Source: Trichinella spiralis (Eukaryota > Nematoda > Enoplea > Trichinellida > Trichinellidae). From it: 64,000 nucleotides of DNA. Position numbers and translations under genes: made by a program. Under the pieces are notes generated by a model, which saw only the letters and a program-made list of their open reading frames with translations, was not told the origin of the DNA and did no database searches. Positions within the stretch are counted from its first letter, which is position 1. Each line of letters begins with the position of its first letter. The DNA is taken from positions 10,493,677 to 10,557,676 of the forward strand of contig CM012953.1 in NCBI GenBank assembly GCA_000181795.3, given 5' to 3'. Positions 35,004 through 47,234 of the stretch are shown here, one piece after another.

Positions 35004-37257
35004 TTACAAATCTCCCAACGCGCCAACAGAACTCAACTAAAATTAAAAACTACCAACAATACAACCGCCACACAATACATTGTTATTCAAATAATATTCA
35101 CTCACATTTGTAATTTTTATTATCATTATTAATTGATTTATTTATTTATGAAAAAAATAAAAGAAACTGTTTTTTTAATCTCTCCATACCACCACCATAT
35201 TGCATACAATATACAATATACAATATATTGCGCATCATGATATATATATATATATATATTTCGATATTCATATCTGTACTTTTTGTTCCATTTTTTTAAC
35301 ATTTATCAAATTTAATCAAATCAAATATCCAATAAATCAATAATACATGCATGCTCAAAATAATAACAACAATAATAATAATAATAACAAGAACAAGAAC
35401 AAGAATTGACTTATCGATAAAGTTATTGCTGCACTGAGTGTGGAAAATTTTCAACATGCAGAAAAACTCCTACTCTGGCCCAATCACAGCTAAGCTCAAC
35501 TTGAGACACAGTGGAATCGATCCAGCCTGAAACAGACACGGGAGATTAATGAAGTTCGCAGAAAATCTTATTTTCTATATTTATCCCAAACTTCAAAGCA
35601 AGCAAAGTTTAAAAAGTCAACTTCAAATCAACGTTCAACTTTAATATGATATTATAATAATAATAAATATTATTTGTTTTATTATTTTTCAAAATCCAAA
35701 TACTTTCTTTTACTGAAATGATGCATTTGATGTAAATGAAATCAAAGTAAGCATGACAAATTGTACATATAACAACGTTATTAATCAAATGAAACAAATG
35801 TGAATACAACGACTAATAAATGAATGAATGAATGAATGAATGGACAAAATTCTTAACATTTCATTAATTAAATAAAAAAATTACATCATGAATGTTATAA
35901 AAAAATATTACCGTTGCCAAACATCTAATACATTGTAATTATTGCAATGAACTAATAAATCATAACATCGACAGATATGATTCGGTTTTTATACACAAAA
36001 TCATTTTATTATCTCAGTCTATAATATGCAAAAAAAATAAAATCTAAAATTGCCTAGTTACACAACAATTTGCAATTTCTATGATTTGTTTCCATCTCCT
36101 TGTCATTTGCTTGATTTAAAAATTAGTACCTGCATCTGTGCAAACAATTTGCTGTTTGCAAATATTTTCATATTTCTGAATAAATGAAATGATCTCATGA
36201 ATTGAAAAAACAAGAAAAAATCACAGACAATCAAAATCAAACCATCTGTATTGCTAAATTACGATTAAAATGAACGCTCAATTAATATAATATCGTTCAC
36301 AGCAAATGTCAGAAGAAAACTGCACACACAATAACTAATTAACTAAACAGGCTCCGAATTAACCATAGCTTGGTCAGAAAAACAGAAATTTTTATATCAA
36401 ATCATAATAAATGCTTCTTTGAAACATGCAAAATATGAAACATTTATTATACAATCTATCTTCAAATGCTTCTTACCAATACTGCGATCTGTTATATTGA
36501 AAAATTGATTTTCTTTCCCTTTTTCATTTCTGCAAGAATCGACTATTAGCAGTAACGCTTGCTCAAAATAATAACAGGCAATTTTTCTGGCTGATCTTAC
36601 AATACTACAATGTACATGTGCACCTGGCATGCTTGATTTATATCATAAAATAAATTCTCAATTTCTGAAAATTTTAAACCACAATATAATTTAGAAAATT
36701 GCCAAACAAACATCATTTTAATCGCACTTATATATATATATATATATATGTAAATATTATACTTAAAGAAAAACAAGCAGATATAAGATACATGATATCA
36801 TGCAATGTAATGCATCATTTACAGCTTTTATAAAATTTACATAATATTTTCAACCAAATTTTGTTCAACTTATTCAATAAATACGAATGAATTATCATAA
36901 AAAATGAAAAGAACATTATACTTGAACGTTCTATTCAAATAATAACTTACAAAAGATTATTCAAATAATGTATTATAGTTGAAAAAATATTTTTAAAATT
37001 ATTTCACAATAAAGTTAAAAGGCATAAATTAAATGGAGAATTCTTTCAACATTTTCAATGTTAATTCTTCATTCCATTTTTGATGAGATTATAAATCAGT
37101 AATCACGTAACAAAGCATGTCTAACTTAAAATGCTCACGCTAAATTAGTTTTCATTTTCTATTTTATTGCTTGTAACATGACCAAGTTATACTTTTGTTG
37201 CTATGTTGATTTTCCATGCATGTAATTCACATGTGCACTTGATTGCTTCATTCCATT

Positions 37258-37288
<31 letters not shown>

Positions 37289-37885
37289 TGCTCTGTATTT
37301 ACATTTATTAATTTTTTCACATGTTGAGAAAATATTTCACATTAAACCATTAATAGCATCAGATAACATCATATAAAAAGTTTTGTAAGATATTCAAAAT
37401 GCATGAACAAAAGGAAATTTTATTTTGTCAATGTTTTTTTCAAATTAAATTAATTTCACTACAGAGAATATAGACAAAATAAAATGTTAACTTGAAGTAG
37501 TTTTGAAAAATTATCGTTTTAAATATCGTAATTAAAGCCTATATAAATAAAACACTCACACATACAAAGCTAGTATGTGAAATAACTTAAAAGTTTATAA
37601 ATTTCAAAATAAGTCGCGTATAATCGCAATCGACTAAAACTTTTTGGAAAATAAAGACTCAAAAGTAGAATAAGAAATAATAAAAAACCATTTGTATAAT
37701 ATTAATGTATGATAAAAAAATATGAAATGACACCTTTTAAATTCAAAGAACAACTGAATATTTTAATAAAAAATTCATAAACTTCCTCCATGTACTGTTC
37801 GGACTTTTTGCATTCAAAAAATTTTTATTACTGAACATTAAACTAAAGTAAATAATTCGTGCAATTGAAAATGGTATACATTGTA
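35004..37885. other. AT-rich desert with microsatellites
   Basis: No gene seen. TA-dinucleotide arrays lie near 35240-35260, 36729-36749 and 37256-37289, and an AATG array at 35818-35841. Confidence 0.55.
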
Positions 37886-39035
37886 CAGTCGCGGACTTAA
37901 AACTCGCGGATTTTTGATGGAGTAAATGATTTACCAATCAGAGTAAATGGAAAATTTAGTTTATTTTACAGCATTTTGATGACCATTTACATAGGGTCAC
38001 TTTCAGAAAAACGGTGAACATAAATGCGGAAGCTGAATTTAATTGTTTACCTTCCAATATCAAGCTAATATCATAAAAACAAAACCCGGAAATCTCTACA
38101 TCTTATTTACATTCTACTGTATTTATATAATATAGATCTGCAGGTTTAGTGTAAGGTTTTCAATTGTGAGGATCCACTCCATAACAGTAATGATGAAGAC
38201 TCACCCAACTCAGATTCTAATTAATCATTACTAATAAGAGAAATAAACAAAAATGAATTCAAAAAGGGCTACTGTAAATGAGTGGTTGGTTTGCGGAATG
38301 ACTGGCAACTGTCCAACAGACCAACTGACTTTTGGTTCTTCGTCTGTTCTTCGCATATATTGTACAGCTGCTGCTGAACGTTAATGAAATCGAACTATAC
38401 TTGTCAATCAAGAATATAAGCATAAAATCATAAAATAATACTTCAAACAGTGATATAAGAAATAGATAAATAATAAATTTCAGCTAAAACTCAAAATTTC
38501 ACAAGTTTTTTGAAAAAATTAATGTTCGAAGAACTTGTGAAAATTCTGCATGCACTTAAGCAGGTAGCAAGTGAAGTTTTATAAGCGGATTCAAATATGG
38601 TTCGCGCGATTAAGTTTAAGCCTGATTTGGAAATAACTGCGGAACCATATCAGCGAATTCTCTATAAAATGAAAAAAAGGAAGAAACAACTTCTGATAAC
38701 GATGTTTTTCAAAAAAGATGCGCCGGCTAGTCCATCCACTTTTGGCAAGCATGCATGCAAGAACGCAGTCCCCCCCCCCCCCATTTTGATTCTTATATTC
38801 TTAAGAATTGCATTGTAGACTATTATATGTATATTAATTGTAGATATTTATATGATAAATATTTAGCTTGCAAATCAATAAACGTTCCGTAACATCCCAT
38901 GCAGTTTACAGACAATTGCGTAGGACTATAAGGCATCTGCAAAGCAAATAAACAGGAGCGGCATGCATTCACGGATTTTCGAATTCACGGCGGTTATCTC
39001 TGGAACGCACAACCGCGAATTTCAAGGGCCGACTG
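37886..39035 (+). mobile_element. pogo/Tigger-like DNA transposon relic (Tc1-mariner superfamily)
   Basis: The element is bounded by TA on both sides (37884-37885 and 39036-39037), the expected target duplication. The left end begins CAGTCGCGGACTTAAAACTC. The right end, read inward on the minus strand, begins CAGTCGGCCCTTGAAATTCG. Both continue with GCGG, giving an imperfect inverted repeat of about 24 bp. A pogo/Tigger-like acidic segment (NSNDEDSPNSDSN and stop) lies near 38180-38222. A frame at 38597-38818 has KRKKQLLITMFFKKDA, resembling the C-terminal tail of Tigger transposases. The catalytic domain is missing, so it is an internally deleted, nonautonomous copy of 1.15 kb. Confidence 0.75.
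38771..38783 (+). repeat. poly-C run
   Basis: About 13 consecutive C within the DNA transposon relic. Length may be unreliable in a draft assembly. Confidence 0.8.
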
Positions 39036-39037
39036 TA

Positions 39038-40768
39038 TTAGTGACATAATACATGTCACAGCAGTTAAAAATTTAAAGCATTATAAATTATTAAAATTAA
39101 ATTATATTGGGAAAATACAAAGCATTAATTTCTTTTGAAAAGGTCACTCATAAGTAGTTTTGAAATTTTGAAAATGTTAATCATGAAAACTTAAACGTCA
39201 ATTACAGTATGATAGAAAGTAATTGAATTGTAAAAAACAGTTATAAACATATTGACGTAAATAATAGACAGCAAAATTAAATAGAAACAGTTGAATAAAA
39301 TGAAAAAAAAGAAAATAAAGCTTCTTTGTATGCCAATGAAAAATAACTGTAAATTTTATATTCATTAAGTTTCATGCCAAACGACAGTTATTTAAAAAAT
39401 GCGTGCAATCCAACAGCATTGCATAGCAATAATAATAGTATTGCTTAATCTTAACCGTACAAAAATATAATCTCATTCATCGCTTGATTCTGGATATTAA
39501 ACAAAAGTAAAAAATGAAATTTTTATTGTTGAAATAACACAATTACCATTGCGAAAGAAGATTTGTGTAAAATTTCATTCAAATCAATAATTACTATCGA
39601 CTGCATTTATTGCCTCGATGAAATACGTAGTTTGCTTACTATAAGCCATCGGATTCATTGTAGAATAGCAGAAGAAAATTCCATTGCATAATAAATTGTA
39701 ATATTTGAATATCTTCCGCGTGTGAAAAGCTGAATTAGCACTGCAGAAGGAAAAGTAAATAACAACTGATTTTGAAAAAGCAGCCAAAGTGATCAACGTA
39801 ACGCAAAAAGTCAACATTTTGACAACACCATTATCTACATATACATATATTTATATATAATTAATGAAAATGAGATCCGCACTGTCAATTAGTGAAAAGC
39901 AAGTGTAGCATATTAATTGAATTAAAGACGGCATTTAAAATTTCATAATTAGCGAAGTCGATTTTGGAAAATTCCGCTAGAAGAAAAAGAAATGGATTTG
40001 CAAATACTAATGTAAAATGCAACTTTGAAATTTAAGATCAACATTTGACATTTTCGGTTCGTTTAAAAGAAATAATAAATGATTGACAAGCAGATCAAAT
40101 TTTATTCAAACACATATTGATGACATTGATATAATTTATGAATAGAACAATGTTTCAAAGTGAAAAACAATTACTGTGAAATATAAATCATAAATTTTTT
40201 CAGTTTTAAAATTTTATCAAAGTTATTTATTAAAATAATCAAAAAGTGAATAATGAATGATTCTTTTACCATTTGGATGAGATGTTTATTTTCATGTGTA
40301 ATTTTTATGCAAATATATAAATATAAGTAGCATGATATTTAATTTTTTTGTTGGATGAAAGAGAAGGAAAAAAATGAAAAGCATTTATGTACAGCGAGTA
40401 AATGTGTTATGCGCAGTGTAGAATAAATGTTGCCTTTTATGGTGGTATAAAACAATGACAACTTTTAATTACATTGCAATCCTGACAAGGCAAGTACAAT
40501 GTTGATAGCACCAGCAAAACCAGTTTTTTCATAAATAAAGCACTTTGTTTTAATGTTGCATTTTAATTAAATTATGAATATTAGCTGATTTCAAGAACAT
40601 TGCAAAACATTCTCAATTTCAATTTTCAATACGTTTCTTAATTTGAATATTCAAAAAAATTTAACGCTGTTTTAAAATTGCATAGTATTTGAATTTTTGC
40701 CCCAAGATTTTTTAATCATAAGTGTTTATATTTTTACACAGTACAGCTTGCTTTCAATTTCATTCGTG
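39038..40768. other. AT-rich gene-free stretch
   Basis: No gene, RNA or repeat recognised between the DNA transposon and the solo LTR. Confidence 0.55.
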
Positions 40769-41084
40769 TGTAACGGGTCACAAATAATTAGACATGAAGA
40801 AATCACACAATAGTCATAATTATTATTACGGGTAAATCATTAAAGACCACAAGCCGAGGCGCCACCTATCGACAAGGAAGGAACTCTGCGGAACGCTGAT
40901 TGGCTAGAAGCGGATCGGACAAGGAAAGCGGAAGTGAGTATTCGGAGTGTTGTAAACAAGAGCAGTTAGTGTGTTGATCTTGATCAGTGTCGGTGTGCTG
41001 TGCTTGTTGAGAAATAAACGTTTAACTCTCCCCATTATGACTCGTTTTGATGACGTTAATAAGAAGGAGCAACAGGCCGCTACA
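40769..41084 (+). mobile_element. solo LTR of an LTR retrotransposon
   Basis: A 316-bp GC-richer block starting TGTAACGG and ending CCGCTACA, a TG...CA LTR with near-inverted termini. It is flanked on both sides by the 4-bp direct repeat CGTG (40765-40768 and 41085-41088), as left by integration. An AATAAA lies near 41012 in the expected polyadenylation region. No internal coding sequence adjoins it, so it is a solo LTR produced by recombination. Family is unknown; 4-bp duplication fits Ty3/gypsy or BEL. Confidence 0.82.
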
Positions 41085-42005
41085 CGTGTTAATTTAATCA
41101 TTTAACATAATCAACCCAGTTATATGTTGAATAAATATAATGAAATATGATTCATTTCACTTTTTCAATAAAAATAAGTACTTAATAAATAAATAAATAA
41201 ATAAATAAATAAACAGTAGTAATATTGAACGTGCATATCAAAAGATGTTTATTATAAAAATGAATGCAATAATTGATCAAATAAAGCAAAATACTAATAT
41301 AATTTTGCAGTAGTAAAAAATTTGATACTTCATAGTTTTCAGCTTTCAAATATGATGATGTATCGATTATTTTTTAAAATAACCTTCATATTAAAGCAAA
41401 AACAATGTAATTAATTATCTTTGTCATTTAATAATAAATAAATATTATTAAACGGAACTTATTAACAAAATATCACCATTACTTTCATAAAACTTCTTGC
41501 TTAATTTCTAACAAGCAAAAGCTAACAAAGAGAGATTAGAGATGCTTTACATTTGAATTGTATGATAATACTTTAAAAAGTACGTTATTATAATAATTCT
41601 TACAAATAAAAATTAATTTTCAAAACTTTATTATTAAATTTCATTTGTTTTTACAGATTGTTATATTATTCGTACACAACTGTATTATGGGTCATACATT
41701 TTTATTTCAGATGTGGGAATGTTAAAAAGAACAGTTTTATACAACAAAAAATATTTTTGTGTATTTCATTATTTCGGGAATTTCACTGCTGTGATTAAGC
41801 AATATATTGGATTCTTTCAACATTACATAATTATGCATTCAAGTCAAATTTATGTCAAAAAAATTAATTTAACTTTAAAACACATACAAAATATTATCTA
41901 AGAAGTAAATGTATGAAAAAAAATTATGAAATCTTTACAAAAGCATCAAATTTTTATTTATTATTTTTTCAATTCAAAATGAATATTTATAATTAATAAA
42001 CATCA
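41085..42005. other. AT-rich stretch with AAAT microsatellite
   Basis: No gene seen. A TAAA/AATA array of about 30 bp lies at 41183-41213. Confidence 0.55.
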
Positions 42006-42077
42006 TCCTCGGTAGTATAGTGGTGAGTATTCCCGCCTGTCACGCGGGCGACCCGGGTTCGATTCCCGGCCGGGGAG
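42006..42077 (+). tRNA. tRNA-Asp (GTC), copy 1
   Basis: 72 nt, intronless. The acceptor stem TCCTCGG/CCGGGGA has 7 pairs. The anticodon stem CCCGC/GCGGG encloses the loop CTGTCAC with anticodon GTC. The T-arm is CCGGG-TTCGATT-CCCGG. No 3' CCA is encoded, as usual in eukaryotes. Confidence 0.97.
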
Positions 42078-42702
42078 AATAGAATAATATTTTTGCCATA
42101 AATAATAAAATGGCAAATTTTCGAAAAGTTTACACTTTACAAAACTTTAAACGAATTGCCAGTATAATAATATTAGTAGATTAGATTGGAACAGCATTTT
42201 CCTTCATGAAAAAATACATCGTCAGGTATAAACATTAAACTTGCTGACAAGGAAAAATTTCTGGCAAAATCACTAATCGCGGGTAATAAAATAAAGCTTT
42301 TCAAATGATAAACCTTTATGCGACATTTGATCACGTTAAAAATGTACATATTCATATTCATCACTTCACCATAGTTTTGTTCAATAAAGCACAAATCTGA
42401 GACTGAAAGAGATAAATAAAACGCATTGCAGAAAAATATTTCCACAAAAAACTTTTACCTTTTATTCTTAAATCAGCAAAACAAACCAAATATAATTTAA
42501 TCACTTACATAAACATAATACACCAACATTATACTCCAAAATTCTTCAAAAATATTAGCAACTTCTTAATATTTAATTATTTTAAAATAGTAATTTTATT
42601 TTTTATCACTCGTTCATATAATCAAATTTAAATATAAATTCAAAAATGCGTTTTGATAATGTAAATAACTTTATATTTTAAAAATCAGAAAGAATTGTAA
42701 CA

Positions 42703-42774
42703 TCCTCGGTAGTATAGTGGTGAGTATTCCCGCCTGTCACGCGGGCGACCCGGGTTCGATTCCCGGCCGGGGAG
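42703..42774 (+). tRNA. tRNA-Asp (GTC), copy 2
   Basis: Identical over 72 nt to the copy 697 bp upstream, but with different flanks apart from a preceding CA. A TTTTT terminator follows within a few bases (42780). Confidence 0.97.
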
Positions 42775-44859
42775 TGCGTTTTTTACTTTACAAGAGCGGC
42801 TTCAGCTTTTTCTCTTAGAACAAAAGATAAAAATAAAAGTAGGCACTATTCTTTGATTTCATACTATGGACTAATATTAATATATAAAGAAATTAAATTG
42901 AATTACATTGTTGTATAAATTTGGTTCAAATTGCTCAGATTACATTGTTTTTCAGTAGTCCTTCCTCCAACTGTGAATTGTTAAGGAGAATTCTTTGTAA
43001 ATATCAATTCAAGACAACAAATAAGCCAATTGAATTGATCAGCATAAGATTATGCAATACATGTTCAGCAATCACCAAAGAAACCAAACGCCAAAATGAA
43101 ACTGTGCATGCGCAGTTAATGTTCTCTGAGATTCATCAATTTCTGTAAATAGTATTGAAGTTTCAAACAAAGCTCAAAAACTTTCCCAAGGTAAAGTACC
43201 GCAAGGTACAGATCTATTCATATAAAGAAAATTAACAACTTTCTGGTCGTAGAATGTATTCTGGGAGGATCATACTTTCTCGTGCTATTCATCTGTAATT
43301 TTCCATTCATTGTTGTAGATTCAATAGATAACCGCTATACACTAGTTTCAATCTACACAAATCGCAACTACACTTATAAAAATGACTAAGCGTATGTAGA
43401 ACGTTCATCATTTATTATAGAACATAAACAATTTTTCTTCGTTCTTTTGGTATATTACAATTTACTTGCTGTAGTGTACTGCATTTCACTTTTACCATTT
43501 TCAAGAAAACATGATTTCAAAATGGCACCTATATTTTTTAAAGCAAAATTGAAAAAACTTTGAAGTTGTCACATATTAATAGTGTTTTTCTGAAAATAAT
43601 CTTGCCAAGAAAAGCATCGGTCACGGCAAGCAGCCTCTGCTTAATCAAGCTATAAAATATGAAGTGCGACTGGAGTTGCTTCCTTAGGCAACAAGCATTG
43701 GTTTGATGTCTAGACAGATACCAGAATCTTTTATCTGGAATTTTCGTTAAGTTCAATGGCTGGCAACAGTTGTGGAAATCAATATTTTTCCTATAAAAGA
43801 ATTGCATCAAATATTTTGCAAAGGAAGAAAGCGAAACACGTTAATAATAAATTCTTACTCTTATTTATTCATTGACAAAATATTTTATACTGATTTTCTT
43901 TGTTAATTTTATTCCCTTCTTTTTCTTTTTTAAAAACATAGTCGAAATTAGTTTTTCACTTTCAGATCTTCTCATCAGTTGATTGGAGATGTAATTTACA
44001 GATCTAAAATTTGTATAAAAAGCAAATTACTTAACTTACCTTTACATGAATACAAACCTTCTTTTTGAAAGCAAGCTTTTTGTGGAAACTCACAAAATGA
44101 GGTAACATAATATTGTTAATTTTAATGTGGAAACGAAAAAATATTTTGAAGTTACAAAATGCTCATAGCTATGCACACCTAATGAATTAATAGGTTACAT
44201 GAACCAATAATAAGCATACTTATATAAATTGATCGTACATAATTGAATAAATAGCGGAAAAACAATTGTCATAAATTGAAACAAACATAGTCGGAAATAG
44301 GTAATATATTTAATTCATGCATATTATACAGAATAAACATTTTCATTCAAGAAACTTTAAAATTGTTGCTAAAACTTCATTTCTATTTTTTAAATACTGT
44401 AATACAGTAAATATTCTTTGACTATGCTTATTCTGATTTTTGTATTTACACTTAAAAGTGATGCGTGAAAAAACGGACTTGTAGCTTGAACAGGCAATGC
44501 TTATTTCAGTTTTCATTAAAACATTTATTTTATCGCTGACATTAAGTTTATTATGCAACTACAAAAAATTCATACCGATATACTTTTAAGGTTCGAAGCA
44601 TTCACAAATGGAACGCTCCAGTAATTTCCTTCAGTTTTGCAATTTTTATTTAAATTTCAAGCTTTCATCCGTTTTATTGTCAATATGATTCATTATTTAA
44701 AATTATAAATTCGTATCAGTTAAATATAACAACAGAAATTAAATGAAATAATTTATTTCTGAATACCACCGTATCTATATCAATCATCATAATTGAATAT
44801 GGCGTTGAATAAATACCCTCATTTGGCTGGAAAACGCTGAAATATTTTGACAAATTCAT
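42775..44859. other. AT-rich gene-free stretch
   Basis: No supported gene. Frames of up to 90 codons here are AT-rich with no motif or splice support. Confidence 0.5.
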
Positions 44860-45852
44860 TTAAGGATTGTAAAAATGCAAAAACCACAGAGTCAGTGTCA
44901 ATACAATACTGATGAACATAAACCAAAAACGATCGCTTGCCTTTTTACCAATAGCTTGTCTAATAGCGTTGTTGCTTATGCGCATGAACTCCACCGATGA
45001 CAAGGCGCTTTGACCAATCTTATCTATAACTTCCTCCTGAGAGCATATATTTTCAACAAACGTGCGCTGCAAATCAGAAATTTTCGTAATTTGCGCTTGC
45101 AATTTGTCAATGTCACTCTTCTCGGTTGCTAATGTTTTCTTCAACGTCAGCTGTTCCATTTCAAATTTCTGCGCCTCGGCATCGTCAAAATCGACATCAA
45201 AACGCTCTTTGTCTTTTTCTAATTCTTCCTGAAGAAGCGCTCGATTTACTACCATACGCCTGCGCACCGAATCTTCCGTACCATCAGCATGCTGGTTAGG
45301 GGTAGACACTGGATAATTTTTCACATGCTCGTGACCCTTTTCAGAATACTGTCGATTAGCCTTCACCAAATTTTTCAGCTTCGATTCAACCTGAAGTCGT
45401 GAGCTACGTTGCGCACTGGCAGCATTTATGGCGCTGTGATTAACAGTTAGCGTGTTCAAAATCCTCCGCAAACTTTGCAAAACTGCTTCATTGTGGTTTT
45501 GACGTTGTTCCCCTAATCCTGTGAGCTTTTCTTGAATTTGAACCATCTTTTTCAGCATCACTTCGCATCCGCCAATCACACTAACGGCAAGTCTGTCCAA
45601 CTCTAAATGCTCTTGCTGACTCACCAAGCAACTAATATCGTACAAATTCTCTACGGCCGTATAATTGCGCTTATAATTTGAAATAAATGTCTCCAACTCT
45701 ATCAAATCTTTTAACAGTGCTTGCGTCTGCTTAGAAAAATCGACGATGTCAGGGTTTCTATTAACCGAAGGCGAGGCAGTCGAATTCACCAGCCCTTTCC
45801 GAGTCGTTTGGATTATTTTCGTCCTTGCCAGAAACAGCGGATGTATATCCAT
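44860..45852 (-). CDS. stx18: syntaxin-18 homologue (ER t-SNARE)
   Basis: Syntaxin-18/Ufe1 is the Qa-SNARE for retrograde Golgi-to-ER transport. This single-exon frame is 330 residues from the ATG at 45852. It begins MDIHPLFLARTKIIQTTRKG, resembling the family N-terminus. The middle is a helical Habc-like region. A SNARE motif follows, with LQRTFVENICSQEEVIDKIG and SVEFMRISNNAIRQAIG. A C-terminal anchor reads FWFMFISIVLTLTLWFLHFY. The open frame extends upstream to 45894, but a polypyrimidine-CACACAG acceptor just before this ATG suggests a spliced leader or 5' UTR, so the shorter start is chosen. It is divergent from the Iwr1 homologue 1.4 kb away. Confidence 0.9.
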   Translation of the reverse strand: MDIHPLFLARTKIIQTTRKGLVNSTASPSVNRNPDIVDFSKQTQALLKDLIELETFISNYKRNYTAVENLYDISCLVSQQEHLELDRLAVSVIGGCEVMLKKMVQIQEKLTGLGEQRQNHNEAVLQSLRRILNTLTVNHSAINAASAQRSSRLQVESKLKNLVKANRQYSEKGHEHVKNYPVSTPNQHADGTEDSVRRRMVVNRALLQEELEKDKERFDVDFDDAEAQKFEMEQLTLKKTLATEKSDIDKLQAQITKISDLQRTFVENICSQEEVIDKIGQSALSSVEFMRISNNAIRQAIGKKASDRFWFMFISIVLTLTLWFLHFYNP

Positions 45853-46912
45853 TATTAAAAACTGTGTGAATAGGATAAAATATGAAAAGAACAATTAACG
45901 TTAAAATTACAATTCTTGAACAGCTGAAAACTAATGCTGCATACAAAAAATGTTGAAATTACGGTAATACAGTACAAACCTACCGATCATTATTGAAATA
46001 GTAAGCGCGTTTGGAAGTGCATCAAAGTTGGGGTGTATTTATAATTTATATTTCACGCGTTTGTTTTGATCGTTGTTGTTTAAGTGTTATGCAGGAAATG
46101 TTAAATATCTTTTGTTTTATTCACAGTGTTTGGGTATGTATAAAATTATGATAGTTTAGATATGCTGTTGTATGCAGTTTGTGTTTTAAAGCGAACCGGA
46201 AGGTGGCATCATTTGTGTTTAATGTTATTAACATTTACTTTGTATGCAGTCTTTCGGTTGAGAAGTGCTGTTTTGAAGTTCTTAAACGTGTTTTCAATAA
46301 CAAATGGATATTACTGCTTTATCATAAGCATTTTGGTGTTGTCGAAACGTGTTGCGTAGTCCGAAATTTCCACTTCCTATACAAACATTCTTTAAATAAT
46401 TACGATGCTTACATATGTGTGACCTACAAACGTTTACGATATGTTTTAAGCTGCATTGCTGATAATCAAAGCGCTTTCATGGTTTTGTGACACTTGAATA
46501 CAGCTTCACTGATGCATGCTGTTAATTTTGTTTCTATTTCTATAATTAGAGTTATTTTTGACGTATTGAAAAGATTTTTCTTATTTTCATTTCATGTGAC
46601 AAGTGTAGAGCAGAAAGATTGCTGTTGTTAATTGAGTTAGTTAAAAGCTTTTTGATTAGAGGCTAGTTGCCTGATCAGATGAGAGATGTTTTTGTCATTT
46701 TGAACAAGCTTTTCTCATTGTGGGCACTTTGGGCAAATTGCTTTTCTAGATAAGTTTCGAAAAATAAATTCGAAACTTATACTTGTGTATAAAAAGGGAG
46801 ATTTTCACAAATGTTTTTACTAGGAGTTGGAGGGAAATGTTCGTTTTTTGAGTAATTGAAATTTGCGCTGCGTTGAGGAGATTTACACACAGCCGCGCGT
46901 AGACATCTTGGC

Positions 46913-46920
46913 TATATAAG
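46913..46920 (+). promoter_or_regulatory. TATA-like box upstream of the Iwr1 homologue
   Basis: TATATAAG lies in a locally GC-richer stretch, about 70 bp before a small upstream ATG and 315 bp before the main ATG. Its position fits a core promoter with a spliced 5' leader (acceptor TTTTTCAG near 47190). Confidence 0.4.
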
Positions 46921-46983
46921 TTTTACATTTGGCCAGGGCAGATGCTATTTGCTTCTGGCCATTGACGCTTGACGGCGGCGGCG

Positions 46984-47031
46984 ATGGATGCGGCGTGGTC
47001 GTTGTTCGAGGCCATGTTCCAACATTTTTAA
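46984..47031 (+). promoter_or_regulatory. candidate upstream ORF (15 codons plus stop)
   Basis: Encodes MDAAWSLFEAMFQHF and stop in the presumed leader of the Iwr1 homologue, in GC-rich sequence after the TATA-like box. Whether it is kept in the mature mRNA depends on leader splicing. Confidence 0.3.
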
Positions 47032-47234
47032 CTGAACGTTGAAAATTGATTTATAACGGGATCAATGGGATTTGATTTGAGTTTTTCACGTAAGCTTTAA
47101 ATCGCAGGTTCGGCCGTGACAACCAGCCATGCCATGAGAAGAAAAAATTTTTTCATATTTGCATTCTAATTTTAGTTTCTCTTTTTCAGTTTGTTTCGTT
47201 TGGTTCTTCGAAATCAAAAACCTGGCACACAATC

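Larger units (their letters stand above)
45853..47234. other. divergent intergenic region
   Basis: Lies between syntaxin-18 (-) and the Iwr1 homologue (+). It includes a TATA-like box and a small upstream frame near the right end. Overlapping open frames at 46162-46490 have no recognisable motif and are probably chance. Confidence 0.5.

Noticed and set aside
35240-37289. TA-rich arrays considered as origins or scaffold-attachment sites
   Set aside because: They are ordinary microsatellites in AT-rich DNA; nothing specific supports a function.
46179-46490. 103-codon + frame between syntaxin-18 and the Iwr1 homologue
   Set aside because: No motif, AT-rich codons and a competing open frame in the same stretch; probably chance.
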